64,000 nt of DNA, from positions 1 through 64,000 of the forward strand of contig JAXMDM010000002.1 of assembly GCA_046348835.1 (NCBI GenBank). Reading direction: 5' to 3'. Positions 9,001 through 17,729 of this stretch are shown in pieces. This DNA comes from Defluviicoccus sp046348835 (lineage in GTDB: Bacteria; Pseudomonadota; Alphaproteobacteria; Rhodospirillales; Defluviicoccaceae). Below the pieces are notes generated by a model. That model was not told the origin of the DNA, searched no databases, and worked only from the letters and a program-made list of their open reading frames with translations. A program made the position numbers and the translations under genes. Numbering within the stretch: position 1 is the stretch's first letter; every line of letters begins with the position of its first letter.

Positions 9001-9885
9001 TCACTGACCCTTTCTACCATTGAGGGCTTTGTAGGCGCGAATGACCTGGCTGTCGTCGGCATGTCCGGCGCCGCTGCCGGAGGCGGCGAGAAACATCTGA
9101 TGGGCGATGGCCGCCAGCGGCAGCGCGGCCTTGGTATCCCGCCCCGCCTGCAGCACGATGCCGAGATCCTTGACGAAGATATCGACCGCGCTCGTCACCT
9201 GCGGCTCATCCTGCAGCATCCGCGGTCCGCGGTCCTTCAGCATCCAACTGGAGGCTGCCGAGCCGGACACGATTTCCAACAGGACCGGCATGTCGACGCC
9301 GACTTTTGCCGCCAGCGAGAAGGCTTCGGCGGCGACGGCGATGTGGACCCCGCAGAACAGCTGGTTCACCGTCTTCACCATTGCCCCTTGGCCGGGACTT
9401 TTGCCGACATGATAAACCTTGTCGCCCATTGCCGCGAGCACCGGCTTCGCCGCCTCGAAGGCTTCCTGCGGCGCCGCCGCCATGATGGTGAGCGTGGCCG
9501 CTTCGGCCCCCACCGTGCCGCCCGAGACCGGCGCATCGACGAAGCGGCGGCCGGCATCGATCACCCGCGCGGCCATTCCTTCCACCGCCTGGGGCGGGCA
9601 CGTCGCCATCAGCACGACGATGCCGTTGTCGGGCAATGCAGCGAGCGCCCCGTCCTCGAACAGGACCGCCTCGGCTTGCGCCGCGTTCACCACCATGAGC
9701 ACCAGTGCATCGGAACCCGCGGCCGCCGCGGCGGCCGACGACGCCCGCCCGCCGCCCGCCGCCGCCAGCGCGTCGACCGAGGCGGCGCGCATGTCGAAGC
9801 CCCGGACGTCGAAGCCGCGCGCGACGAGGTTCTTTGCCATGGGCAGGCCCATCGAGCCGAGACCGATGAAGGCTACCGAGGTCAT
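9001..9885 (-). CDS. ltnD: L-threonate dehydrogenase-like, beta-hydroxyacid dehydrogenase family
   Basis: A 294-residue NAD-dependent beta-hydroxyacid dehydrogenase. GLGSMGLPMAKNL at about residues 8-20 is the Rossmann nucleotide site, DAPVSGGTVGAE near 117 is the substrate-binding signature, and KTVNQLF near 168 carries the catalytic lysine. In tetronate loci this family member (LtnD) oxidises L-threonate at C2 to 2-oxo-tetronate, feeding OtnI. The start is the ATG at 9885 (MTSVAFIGLG) because the Rossmann strand begins right there. It follows the transketolase C-subunit by 34 nt and precedes dctP, so it is mid-operon. Related enzymes include 3-hydroxyisobutyrate and tartronate-semialdehyde reductases; the choice of LtnD rests on otnIKC and denD nearby. 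Confidence 0.82.
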   Translation of the reverse strand: MTSVAFIGLGSMGLPMAKNLVARGFDVRGFDMRAASVDALAAAGGGRASSAAAAAAGSDALVLMVVNAAQAEAVLFEDGALAALPDNGIVVLMATCPPQAVEGMAARVIDAGRRFVDAPVSGGTVGAEAATLTIMAAAPQEAFEAAKPVLAAMGDKVYHVGKSPGQGAMVKTVNQLFCGVHIAVAAEAFSLAAKVGVDMPVLLEIVSGSAASSWMLKDRGPRMLQDEPQVTSAVDIFVKDLGIVLQAGRDTKAALPLAAIAHQMFLAASGSGAGHADDSQVIRAYKALNGRKGQ

Positions 9886-9919
9886 GAATGCGCGCTCCAA
9901 CTGGCGTTCAAACTCCTGC

Positions 9920-10978
9920 CTAGAGCCAGCCGCGGATGCTCGTTGCCACCGCATCGGCCGAAATGCCGTAACGGTCGTGCAGCGTCGGCAAGGCTCCGGC
10001 GTCGAGGAACGCATCCGGCAGGGCGATCTGGCGGAAGGCCGGAGCCACGCCCGAGCGCAGCAGCAGGCCGGCGACCGCCTCGCCCAACCCGCCGACGATG
10101 GAATGGTTCTCGGCGACGACGACCAACCGGCCGTTGCGCGAGGCTTCCTTGAGGATCGTCTCCTCGTCCAGCGGCTTGACCGTCGGTGAGTGCAGCACCG
10201 CCACATCGATGCCATCGGTGCGCAAGGTCTCGGCCGCCTCCAGCGCCCGCATGGTCATGAAACCGCACGCAATGACCACCGCGTCCTTGCCGTCGCGCAG
10301 CAGCTTGGCCTTGCCGAGCTCGAACCGGTAGTCGTACTTGTCGAGCACCAGCGGCACATTGCCCCGCAACAGGCGCATGTAGACGGGGCCGTCGTGATCG
10401 GCAATGGCCGGGACGGCCTGTTCCACATCCAGCGCGTCGCACGGATCGACGACGGTCAGGTTGGGCATCGCGCGGAAGATCGCCAGATCGTCGGTGGCCT
10501 GGTGGCTCGGCCCGTAGCCGGTGGTCAGGCCGGGCAGCGCGCAGACAATCTTGACGTTCAGCTTCTCCTCGGCGATGGCGAGGCAGATGAAGTCATAGGC
10601 GCGGCGCGACGCGAAGACCGCGTATGTGGTGGCGAACGGCAACCAGCCTTCGCGGGCCAAGCCCGCCGCCGCGCTCATCAGCAACTGTTCCGCCATCCCC
10701 ATCTGGTAGTAGCGATCGGGGTAGGCCTGAGCAAACACGTAGAGGTCGGTGTATTTGCTGAGGTCGGCGGTCAGCCCGACGATCTCGGGCCGGTTCGCCG
10801 CCAACGCCGTCAGAGCGTGGCCGAACGGGGCCGGTTTGGTGGCTTGTCCCTCGGCCGCCAGCGAGGCGATCATCGCCGACGTGGTCAAGCGAGGCTTCTT
10901 GGTAATTTGACCGACCTCGGCCCGACCTTCCTCGCGCGTCGGGGTTTGCGCACCCGGCTTATCGGTTGTCGTTGTCAT
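9920..10978 (-). CDS. Transketolase, C-terminal subunit (split form)
   Basis: A 352-residue protein covering the pyrimidine-binding and C-terminal domains of a split transketolase. After a 60-residue low-complexity leader comes GHALTALAANRPEIVGLTADLSKY, then the QMGMAEQ segment (its Glu activates ThDP) and the FATTYAVFASRRAYDFI segment. GPSHQATDDLAIFRAMPNL follows, and the C-terminal domain begins around VVIACGFMT. It works with the N-terminal subunit encoded just upstream; stop and start overlap as ATGA at 10975-10978, so the two are translationally coupled at equimolar levels. Such pairs also resemble 1-deoxyxylulose-5-phosphate synthase relatives. In this locus it probably interconverts sugar phosphates made from acid sugars; the exact ketose substrate is not evident. 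Confidence 0.85.
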   Translation of the reverse strand: MTTTTDKPGAQTPTREEGRAEVGQITKKPRLTTSAMIASLAAEGQATKPAPFGHALTALAANRPEIVGLTADLSKYTDLYVFAQAYPDRYYQMGMAEQLLMSAAAGLAREGWLPFATTYAVFASRRAYDFICLAIAEEKLNVKIVCALPGLTTGYGPSHQATDDLAIFRAMPNLTVVDPCDALDVEQAVPAIADHDGPVYMRLLRGNVPLVLDKYDYRFELGKAKLLRDGKDAVVIACGFMTMRALEAAETLRTDGIDVAVLHSPTVKPLDEETILKEASRNGRLVVVAENHSIVGGLGEAVAGLLLRSGVAPAFRQIALPDAFLDAGALPTLHDRYGISADAVATSIRGWL

Positions 10979-11835
10979 TGCGGCCTCCCGGCTTCGAGCG
11001 CCTTCAGCGCGAGATCCCATTCGTGCGGGTCGACCCGGAGGAAGTGGGTCATTTCCCGCGTCTCCAGGAACGGCACGCCCTTCGCCATTTTTGTATTGAA
11101 GATAATGACCCGCGGTCGCGGCTCCTTCAGCTCGCGGGCGCGGTCAAACGCGGCCTTTACGGCGTCGATGTCGTTGCCGTTCACCCGCTGCGTGTACCAA
11201 CCGAACGCTTCCCACTTCGGCCCCAGCGGCTCGAAGTTGAGCACCTTCGTCGACGGCCCGTCCGCCTGCTGATTGTTGACGTCGACGAGCGCGATCAGGT
11301 TGTCGAGCTTCCAGTGGGGTGCCGACTGAACCGCCTCCCAGGTCGAGCCCTCGTCCAGTTCGCCGTCGGACAGCAGATTGTAGATGATCGACTTCGAGTT
11401 CTTGCGCTTCAGGCCGAGGGCCATGCCGACGGCAATCCCCAGGCCGTGTGCCAGTGAACCGCCGGTGATCTCCATGCCGGGCGTATAAGAAGCCATGCCC
11501 GACATCGGCAGCCGGCTATCGTCGGTGCCGTAGGTCTCGAGCTCATCTTCCGGGATAACCCCCGCCTCGATCAGCACCGAGTAGAGTGCAATCGCATAGT
11601 GGCCGATGGACAGGCAGAAGCGGTCGCGCTCCTCCCATTCCGGATCATCCGGCCGGTAGCGCAGGGCATGGAAATAGGCGACCGCCAGCACGTCGGAGAC
11701 ACCGAGTGCTTGTGCGATATACCCTTGACCCTGCACCTCGCCCATCCGCAGGGCGTTGCGGCGGATGTTATAGGCCCGCTCGGCCAGCGAAATATTAGGT
11801 AGCCTTGTACCTGATGTCGTTTGCGCTGCTTCCAT
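10975..11835 (-). CDS. Transketolase, N-terminal (ThDP-binding) subunit
   Basis: A 286-residue protein matching the pyrophosphate-binding half of split transketolases. GYIAQALGVSDVLAVAYFHALRY near residues 38-60, then SIGHYAIALYS, then TGGSLAHGLGIAVGMALGLK near 120-140 all fit the family. The ThDP/Mg motif is LSDGELDEGSTWEA ending about 25 residues later in DVNNQQADG (the usual GDG is SDG here). It is followed by the C-terminal subunit with an ATGA overlap. The SDR gene lies 41 nt upstream and both read leftward, so SDR, both transketolase subunits, ltnD, dctP and dctQM appear to be one operon. Physiological substrate is inferred only from context. Confidence 0.85.
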   Translation of the reverse strand: MEAAQTTSGTRLPNISLAERAYNIRRNALRMGEVQGQGYIAQALGVSDVLAVAYFHALRYRPDDPEWEERDRFCLSIGHYAIALYSVLIEAGVIPEDELETYGTDDSRLPMSGMASYTPGMEITGGSLAHGLGIAVGMALGLKRKNSKSIIYNLLSDGELDEGSTWEAVQSAPHWKLDNLIALVDVNNQQADGPSTKVLNFEPLGPKWEAFGWYTQRVNGNDIDAVKAAFDRARELKEPRPRVIIFNTKMAKGVPFLETREMTHFLRVDPHEWDLALKALEAGRPQ

Positions 11836-11876
11836 TGCTTCCTCCGCGGCGCCTGAATTGGGGACGATGTCCCTTG

Positions 11877-12626
11877 TCAGTGGATGAGCATGCCGCCGTT
11901 GACGTCGATGACCGCGCCGGTGATGTAGCTGGAAAGATCGGAGGCCAAAAACAAGCAGGCGCCCGCCACGTCATCGGCGATGCCGAGACGTGAAAGCGGG
12001 ATGCCCTTCAGGATCTCCCGCTTCATGTCGTCGGTCAGCTTGCCGGCGGTGATGTCCGTCTGGATCAACCCGGGGGTAATCGAGTTCACCCGGATGTGGT
12101 CCGGACCGAGTTCGCGCGCCATCGCCTTCGCCAGCCCGAGGACGCCGGCCTTGGCGGCGCTGTAGTGCGGGCCGCCGAAGATGCCGCCGCCGCGCTGGGC
12201 GGAGACCGACGATAAGCAAATGATCGAGCCCGATTGGCGCTCGCGCATGTTCGGTACCACCGCTTGCGACATATAGAGCGAACCGCGCAAGCTCACGTCG
12301 GTCACCGCCTCGTAGTTCTCCGGCTTGATTTCCATGAATTTGAGCGGCTGGGTGATGCCGGCGTTGTTGACCAGCACGTCGATCCGCCCGAATGCGCCGA
12401 GGACCTGGTCGATCGCCGCCTTGCACTGCTGCAGGTCGGTGACGTTACAGGCGACGCCGATGTGCTGGTTGCCTACATCGGCCGCCGCGCTCTTTGCCTG
12501 CTCGGCATCGAGATCGAGGATGGCGATCCGGGCTCCCTCGCGAGCGAACAGCCGCGCGGTCGCCATGCCGAGCCCGCGCTTGGAGGCCGCGCCGGTGACG
12601 ACGCAGCACTTATCTTCGAGCAACAT
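11877..12626 (-). CDS. Short-chain dehydrogenase/reductase (SDR), 3-oxoacyl-ACP reductase-like
   Basis: A 249-residue classical SDR. The cofactor site TGAASKRGLGMATA lies at about residues 11-24, NNAG at about 88-91, and the catalytic Ser-Tyr-Lys triad is in SSVSAQRGGGIFGGPHYSAAK (Ser near 139, YSAAK near 155). The Asp after the second strand (ILDLD) favours NAD over NADP. It probably oxidises or reduces a sugar acid or polyol that enters the transketolase or LtnD branch. It is first in the leftward operon with transketolase, ltnD and the TRAP genes, and is divergent from the LysR regulator. The family is certain, but the substrate cannot be read from the sequence. Confidence 0.85.
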   Translation of the reverse strand: MLLEDKCCVVTGAASKRGLGMATARLFAREGARIAILDLDAEQAKSAAADVGNQHIGVACNVTDLQQCKAAIDQVLGAFGRIDVLVNNAGITQPLKFMEIKPENYEAVTDVSLRGSLYMSQAVVPNMRERQSGSIICLSSVSAQRGGGIFGGPHYSAAKAGVLGLAKAMARELGPDHIRVNSITPGLIQTDITAGKLTDDMKREILKGIPLSRLGIADDVAGACLFLASDLSSYITGAVIDVNGGMLIH

Positions 12627-12817
12627 CGGCCTAGGTCCCGGCGGAACGGCGGCGCCGGCCGAGCGGGCGCAATGCGGTGATGATCCCGTTCATGTTTCCT
12701 CCCAGATGTCCCGGTTACGGGTGATTATTACTTTCAGAGCAAATCATAAAATGCTGGACTTAGAACCGATAACGATGATTTCTCATGTGATTGGTGAATC
12801 CTGCTCATCGATGCTCC
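12627..12817. promoter_or_regulatory. Divergent promoter region between the SDR operon and lysR
   Basis: This 191-bp gap is much more AT-rich than its flanks. It contains an imperfectly spaced inverted repeat, TGATT at 12722-12726 and AATCA at 12742-12746, and more TGATT copies near 12775 and 12788. That is the kind of dyad LysR-type regulators bind between their own gene and a divergent target. No -35/-10 pair was assigned with confidence. Confidence 0.4.
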
Positions 12818-13711
12818 ATGCACGTCCTTCCATCGTTCAACGCGCTGAAGGCATTCGAAGCCGCCGTCCGGCGCGGCAGCTTCGTCGCCGCCGCCAACGA
12901 GCTGCACCTGACCCCGTCGGCGGTCAGTCATCAGGTCAAGCTGCTGGAGGATCAGCTCGGGGTTCAGCTTTTTCGTCGGGTCGGTCGCTCGGTCTTCCCC
13001 ACCGACAGCGGCGAGCGCTACTACCGCGAGGTTGCGGCCGCCTTCGGCCGGATCAAGACGGCGACGGCCGACCTCACCAGCACCGGTAAGAGCGACCGGC
13101 TGTCGGTGCACTCGGCGCCGAGCTTCGCCACCCAATGGCTGCTGCCGCGTCTGCCCGAATTCGTCGCCGCCCACCCGGAGCTGGACGTGGTGTTCTGGGC
13201 GACGTCGCCCCCCTACAACCTAAAGGAGAATAACTGCGATATCGACATCCAATATGGCGCGACCAGCACCGACGGCCTGGACATCATGCCCTTTCCCGTC
13301 GAGCGCGTCGTTCCCATGTGCAGCCCGGCGTTGGCCCACGGTATCCGACCGATCCGCTCTGCCGACGACCTCCGCTTCTTTCCTCTGATCCACTCCGATC
13401 ACTGTCTCGTTCGCTGGCCGGACTGGCTGGAACGCCATTCCGGCCTGAGCCTCGACTTGGATCGCGGGTTGCACTTCGACCGCTCGTTCATGTCCATATC
13501 GACCGCGGCCGCCGGCCTCGGCGTGTGCCTCGACAGTACCCTGCTCGCCCACGGCGAGTTGGCCAGCGGCCGTCTGGTCAAGCCGCTGGGTGACGACGGC
13601 CCGGAGGTCCAGGGACACCGCCTCGCCTGTCAGATCGGGGACAAGGACCTGCCGAAGATCGTCACCTTCAGGACCTGGCTCACCACCGTCTTGTTGGAAA
13701 CGACCTCCTGA
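12818..13711 (+). CDS. LysR-family transcriptional regulator (GcvA-like)
   Basis: A 297-residue LysR-type regulator. Residues of about 6-65 form the winged helix-turn-helix, with FNALKAFEAAVRRGSFVAAA then LTPSAVSHQVKLLEDQLG and LFRRVGRS. The rest is the periplasmic-binding-like effector domain, beginning near SAPSFATQWLLPRLPEF. The start is ATG 12818 (MHVLPSFNAL), which fits the GcvA branch; an in-frame TTG at 12791 is a weaker option. It is transcribed away from the SDR-transketolase-TRAP operon and towards otnI, so it most likely controls that operon in response to a tetronate or a pathway intermediate. The inducer cannot be read from the sequence. Confidence 0.88.
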   Translation: MHVLPSFNALKAFEAAVRRGSFVAAANELHLTPSAVSHQVKLLEDQLGVQLFRRVGRSVFPTDSGERYYREVAAAFGRIKTATADLTSTGKSDRLSVHSAPSFATQWLLPRLPEFVAAHPELDVVFWATSPPYNLKENNCDIDIQYGATSTDGLDIMPFPVERVVPMCSPALAHGIRPIRSADDLRFFPLIHSDHCLVRWPDWLERHSGLSLDLDRGLHFDRSFMSISTAAAGLGVCLDSTLLAHGELASGRLVKPLGDDGPEVQGHRLACQIGDKDLPKIVTFRTWLTTVLLETTS

Positions 13712-13758
13712 AGCCGGCACCCGGGGCCTATCCGACGCCCGTCGCGACGCTCAATCAA

Positions 13759-14544
13759 TTAGTCGCGATGGCGCCAGGGGGCGAACCAGCCGAGGCCGGC
13801 GCTCGTCGCCCCGGCCGGCCGATACTCGCAGCCGATCCAGCCGGAGTATCCCAGCTCCTCGATCAGCCCCAGCAGGTAGGTGTAGTTGACTTCGCCGGTG
13901 TCGGGCTCGTGCCGCTCCGGCACGCCGGCGATCTGGATGTGCCCCACCGTCGGCATGTCCCGCCGCAAACGCACCGCCAGGTCGCCTTCGACAATCTGGC
14001 AGTGATAAAGATCGAACTGCACCTTCAGGTTGGGCTTGCCGAGTTCGGCACAGATGGCCTGTGCCTCGTCCTGGCGATTGAGGAAGAACCCGGGAATATC
14101 GCGGGTGTTGATCGGCTCGATGACGACGGTGACGCCGAGGCCGGCCGCCTGGTCGGCGGCGTAGGCGAGGTTGTTCAGGTAGACGGCCCGCTGGCGCGCC
14201 CGCTCAACGCCGGCGACGCTGAGCCCGGCCATGACATGCAGGGTCTGGTTACCGATCACCTGCACGTAGTCGAGGGCGGTGGCGATCGACCGACGAAATT
14301 CCTCCTCCCGGCCGGGGAGGGAGGCGGTTCCCCGTTCACCCGCGGCCCAGTTTCCGGGCGGGGCATTGAACAACGCCTGGGTCAGGCCGCGATCGTCCAG
14401 CCGACGGCGGATCTCCTCGGCCGGGTGCTCATAGGGAAACAGGAACTCAACCCCCTTGAAGCCGTCGGCGGCGGCGGCGGCGAAGCGGTCGAGGAACTCA
14501 TGTTCGCCGTACATGAGCGAGAGATTGGCGGCGAACCTCAGCAT
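13759..14544 (-). CDS. otnI: 2-oxo-tetronate isomerase, hydroxypyruvate-isomerase-like TIM barrel
   Basis: A 261-residue xylose-isomerase-like TIM barrel. It opens with MLRFAANLSLMYGEHEFLDR, a close match to the Hyi/OtnI family, and continues with FKGVEFLFPYE. VVIEPINTRDIPGFFLN near 148-164 carries the metal-ligand Glu, and QFDLYHCQIVEGD near 185 provides further metal ligands. GEVNYTYLL and IGCEYRP lie near the end. It converts 2-oxo-tetronate to 3-oxo-tetronate. The start is the internal ATG at 14544, since the barrel begins there and the longer frame upstream overlaps otnC. It is last in the leftward otnK-otnC-otnI operon, 13 nt after otnC. Hydroxypyruvate isomerase is the alternative name, but the neighbours favour OtnI. 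Confidence 0.88.
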   Translation of the reverse strand: MLRFAANLSLMYGEHEFLDRFAAAAADGFKGVEFLFPYEHPAEEIRRRLDDRGLTQALFNAPPGNWAAGERGTASLPGREEEFRRSIATALDYVQVIGNQTLHVMAGLSVAGVERARQRAVYLNNLAYAADQAAGLGVTVVIEPINTRDIPGFFLNRQDEAQAICAELGKPNLKVQFDLYHCQIVEGDLAVRLRRDMPTVGHIQIAGVPERHEPDTGEVNYTYLLGLIEELGYSGWIGCEYRPAGATSAGLGWFAPWRHRD

Positions 14545-14557
14545 TTGACGCCTCCCG

Positions 14558-15217
14558 TCACCAATTGGCGCCGAACACCCGGCGCAGTTCCTCGATCTGC
14601 TCGTCGTCGAGCCCGCGCACCGGCTTCCCGTAAAGAGTGAGGAACAGCCGCGCCGTCTCCTCCAGCTCTTCGGTGGCGTAAACGGCGGCTTCAAGCGACT
14701 CGGCCGACACCACCGGCCCGTGATTGGCCAAGAGCACCGCCGTTGCCGCCGCCGCCAGCCGGCCGATGACCTCGGCGACCGCAGGATCGCCGGGGCGGAA
14801 ATATGGCACCAGCGGCAAGCGGCCGACCCGCATCACGTAATAGGCGGTCAGCGGCGGCAGCACACACTCGGGGTCGATGTCGCGCAAAACCGAGACCGCC
14901 ACCGAATGATGGGAGTGGAGATGGACGATGGCGTTGGCGGCGTTGCGCGCCGCGTAGACGGCGGTGTGCAGCGGCTGCTCCTTGGTCGGCTTGTCGCCGG
15001 AAAGCAGGCGCCCGTCGGGGGCGATCTTCGACAACCGCGCCGGATCGAGGCTGCCGAGGCTGGCATTGGTGGGAGTCATCAGCCAGCCGCCGCCGCACGC
15101 GTCCGGCAGCCGGACGCTGATATTGCCGCTGGATCCTGCGGTCAGGCCGCGATCGAAGATGGATCGGCCGAAGGCACAGATCTGTTCGCGCAGCCGGGCC
15201 TCGGTGCCGCTCGCCAC
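14558..15217 (-). CDS. otnC: 3-oxo-tetronate 4-phosphate decarboxylase, class II aldolase fold
   Basis: A 219-residue class II aldolase/adducin-family protein. Key features are TAGSSGNISVRLPD at about 26-39 (phosphate binding), the metal-binding HLHSHHS near 98-104, and LLANHGPVVSAESLE near 162-176 with the third His ligand. OtnC members decarboxylate 3-oxo-tetronate 4-phosphate to dihydroxyacetone phosphate and CO2. The start is a GTG at 15217, only 3 nt past the otnK stop; no ATG precedes the family N-terminus. otnI follows after 13 nt. Fuculose-phosphate aldolase is the family's other activity, but flanking otnK and otnI make the decarboxylase the better call. Confidence 0.87.
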   Translation of the reverse strand: MASGTEARLREQICAFGRSIFDRGLTAGSSGNISVRLPDACGGGWLMTPTNASLGSLDPARLSKIAPDGRLLSGDKPTKEQPLHTAVYAARNAANAIVHLHSHHSVAVSVLRDIDPECVLPPLTAYYVMRVGRLPLVPYFRPGDPAVAEVIGRLAAAATAVLLANHGPVVSAESLEAAVYATEELEETARLFLTLYGKPVRGLDDEQIEELRRVFGANW

Positions 15218-15220
15218 CGC

Positions 15221-16492
15221 TCAGACCATCCCTTGCAGGCGAAGCGCCTTTTCGAAGAAATCGACGGCGCCGAAATTCCCCGACTTCAGCGCCAGCGCCA
15301 GCGGTTCGGCATCGCCCACCGTTGCCGTCCACGGGACGCCGGGATCGATGCGACCGCCGATGCGCAACATGTTGACGCCGAGCGCGCTGACCACCGCGCC
15401 CGAGACCTCGCCGCCGGCGACGACGAAGCAGCGGGCACCCCGCTCGCACAGCCTACGGGCGATGTCCGCCAAGGCGTGCTCCACCAGTTGCCCGGCCTGA
15501 TCCACGCCGAGGCTCGACTGCACCGCCTTCACCTCGTCGGCGGGCGACGTGGAGTAGATCAGCATCGGCTCGCGCCCCAGCATGGTCGTCGCCCACTCGA
15601 GGGCGCGCTCGACGACCGGCTCCCCCTCGGCGAGCGCCTTGGGCTCGACCCTAAAGGCGGGACGGCCTTCCCGCCACGCCGCCACCTGGGCATTGGTGGC
15701 AATGGAGCAGCTGCCGGCAATGACCACCGCCCCGCCGCTGATGTTCGGAAGCCGAGCGGCGGAGCTGGCATGATGGAGGAGGCCCTGGCGCCGGTAATTG
15801 TCGGGAAGCCCGATCGCCAGCCCCGAGCCGCCGGTGAGCAGGCGTAACGCGGCACAGCCGGCGCCGAGGACGCGCAGGTCGTCGTCGCTGAGCGCATCGG
15901 CAATGGCGATCTCGATTTTCTCTTGCTGCAACTCGCCAATCTTCGCCGCCACCTGCTCCGGCCCCGCCGCGATGCCGTCGTAGCGCAGCAGACCGACCCG
16001 GCGATGGGTCTGCTCCTGCAGAACCCGCACCAGGTTCGGATCGCGCATCGGCGTCAGCGGGTGGTTCTGCATACCCGACTCATTCAGGAGCTTGTCGTTG
16101 ACGAACAAGTGGCCGCGGTAGACGGTGCGGCCGTTTTCGGGGAAGGCCGGACAGGCGATGGTGAAGTCCGTCGCGAGCGCCGTCATCAGCGCATCGGCGA
16201 CCGGGCCGATGTTGCCCGCGCGGGTTGAATCGAACGTGGAGCAGTATTTGAAAAAGAACTGCCGACAGCCGGCGGCTTGCAGCCAGGCCAGGGCGGCGAG
16301 CGATTGCGAGACCGCGTCCGCGGCAGGAATGCTGCGGGACTTGAGCGCAACGACGATGGCGTCGGCGTCTTCCGGCAAGGATCCCTGGGGTACGCCGATC
16401 GTTTGCAGTGTCCGCATTCCTCCCTCCACCAGCATGCTGGCGAGGTCGGTCGCTCCGGTAAAATCGTCGGCGATGCACCCCAGGATGGCCAT
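15221..16492 (-). CDS. otnK: 3-oxo-tetronate kinase (four-carbon acid sugar kinase, former DUF1537)
   Basis: A 423-residue kinase of the DUF1537 family. The N-terminal domain starts LGCIADDFTGATDLASML, the hallmark DDxTGA substrate site, and continues with KYCSTFDSTRAGNIGP near 82-97. The C-terminal nucleotide-binding domain has GSGLAIGLP near 222-230 and the glycine-rich VVAGGEVSGAVVSALG near 359-374. It phosphorylates 3-oxo-tetronate at O4. It heads the leftward otnK-otnC-otnI operon behind a GGGAGGGAG ribosome-binding sequence and is divergent from denD. This family was assigned by linking DUF1537 genes with exactly these neighbours, so the name is well supported. Confidence 0.92.
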   Translation of the reverse strand: MAILGCIADDFTGATDLASMLVEGGMRTLQTIGVPQGSLPEDADAIVVALKSRSIPAADAVSQSLAALAWLQAAGCRQFFFKYCSTFDSTRAGNIGPVADALMTALATDFTIACPAFPENGRTVYRGHLFVNDKLLNESGMQNHPLTPMRDPNLVRVLQEQTHRRVGLLRYDGIAAGPEQVAAKIGELQQEKIEIAIADALSDDDLRVLGAGCAALRLLTGGSGLAIGLPDNYRRQGLLHHASSAARLPNISGGAVVIAGSCSIATNAQVAAWREGRPAFRVEPKALAEGEPVVERALEWATTMLGREPMLIYSTSPADEVKAVQSSLGVDQAGQLVEHALADIARRLCERGARCFVVAGGEVSGAVVSALGVNMLRIGGRIDPGVPWTATVGDAEPLALALKSGNFGAVDFFEKALRLQGMV

Positions 16493-16706
16493 GGCGGCAC
16501 TCCCTCCCCGGTTTTTTTCCGACGGTTCGTCGGCAGCGCGTTTTGCGAACGCCTTGCAATTATCCTAGCCCCAAGGTCGGGGATATGGAATGGCGACGTG
16601 ATCGTCACCAGATCCCTATGCCAACCCGGCTGCCGGCCGCCGTCATCCGCGCCGGTGCCGGTGCGATGGTCAACAAGAACGACAACCGCGGAAATTGGGT
16701 GCGGCG

Positions 16707-17687
16707 ATGCAGGTCCTGATTACCGGCGGCGCGGGCTTTCTCGGACAGAGGCTCGCCCGCACCATCGTCGAGGCGGGCGGACTCCGCCGTGACGGCACGT
16801 TTCATCCGTTGGACAGGCTGATCCTGCTGGATGTGGTCGCCGCCGACGACTTCGGAGACCCAAGGGTGGCGAGCGTGGCCGCCGATATCACCGATGCCGC
16901 CACCCTCCAGCGCGTCGTCGGCCCGGAGACGGCAAGCGTCTTCCACCTGGCGGCCGTCGTCTCCGGCCAGGCGGAGGCCGATTTCGATCTCGGCATGCGG
17001 GTGAACTTCGATGCGACCCGGCTGCTGCTGGAGCGCTTGCGCCAGGTCGGCGGCGCCGCGCGTTTGGTCATGACCAGCTCGGTGGCGGTCTTCGGCGGCG
17101 ACCTGCCCGAGGTGGTTCCGGATGACCACATCTGGGCGCCCCAGAGCTCATACGGCACCCAGAAGGCGATGGCGGATCTGCTGGTCAGCGATTACGCCCG
17201 CAAAGGCTTCGTCGATGCGCGCAGCATCCGCCTGCCGACCATCGTCGTCCGTCCGGGCAAGCCCAATCTCGCCGCCTCCAGCTTCGCCAGCGGGATCATC
17301 CGCGAGCCCCTGCACGGAGAGGATACGGTCTGTCCGGTCGCACCGGAGACCCTCCTGTGGCTGATGTCGCCGCGCTCGGTCATCCGCAACCTGTTGCATG
17401 CCCATGATCTGCCGGCGGAGCGGCTCGGCCGGCGGCGGGTGATCAACCTGCCGGGGCTGTCGATCCGCGTCGCCGACATGATCGCCGCATTGGGGCGGAT
17501 CGCCGGGCCGGACGCGACCCGACGCATCCAAATGCAGCGGGATCCCAAGGTGGAGCAGATCGTCAACAGCTGGCCGGGAAATTTCACCGCCGAGCACGCC
17601 AAGAGCCTCGGCTTCGTCGCCGATGCCGACTTCGCCGACATCATCCATGCCTTCATCGAAGACGAGCGGGTCTCGGCGGTGGCATAA
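16707..17687 (+). CDS. denD: D-erythronate dehydrogenase-like NAD-dependent epimerase/dehydratase
   Basis: A 326-residue extended SDR. GGAGFLGQRLA at about residues 7-17 is the NAD site. The SSVAVFGG strand carries the catalytic Ser, and SSYGTQKAMADLL holds the Tyr-x-x-x-Lys pair. The RLPTIVVRPGKPN segment is typical of the DenD branch. It oxidises D-erythronate to the 2-oxo acid that OtnI takes up. The start is the ATG at 16707, right before the first strand; an in-frame TTG at 16695 adds four residues. It is divergent from otnK and followed after 42 nt by the aldo/keto reductase on the same strand. Confidence 0.86.
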   Translation: MQVLITGGAGFLGQRLARTIVEAGGLRRDGTFHPLDRLILLDVVAADDFGDPRVASVAADITDAATLQRVVGPETASVFHLAAVVSGQAEADFDLGMRVNFDATRLLLERLRQVGGAARLVMTSSVAVFGGDLPEVVPDDHIWAPQSSYGTQKAMADLLVSDYARKGFVDARSIRLPTIVVRPGKPNLAASSFASGIIREPLHGEDTVCPVAPETLLWLMSPRSVIRNLLHAHDLPAERLGRRRVINLPGLSIRVADMIAALGRIAGPDATRRIQMQRDPKVEQIVNSWPGNFTAEHAKSLGFVADADFADIIHAFIEDERVSAVA

Positions 17688-17729
17688 GCGCCGGCGGCAA
17701 AGCTCGGCGTACAACAGCGGAATGGCCCA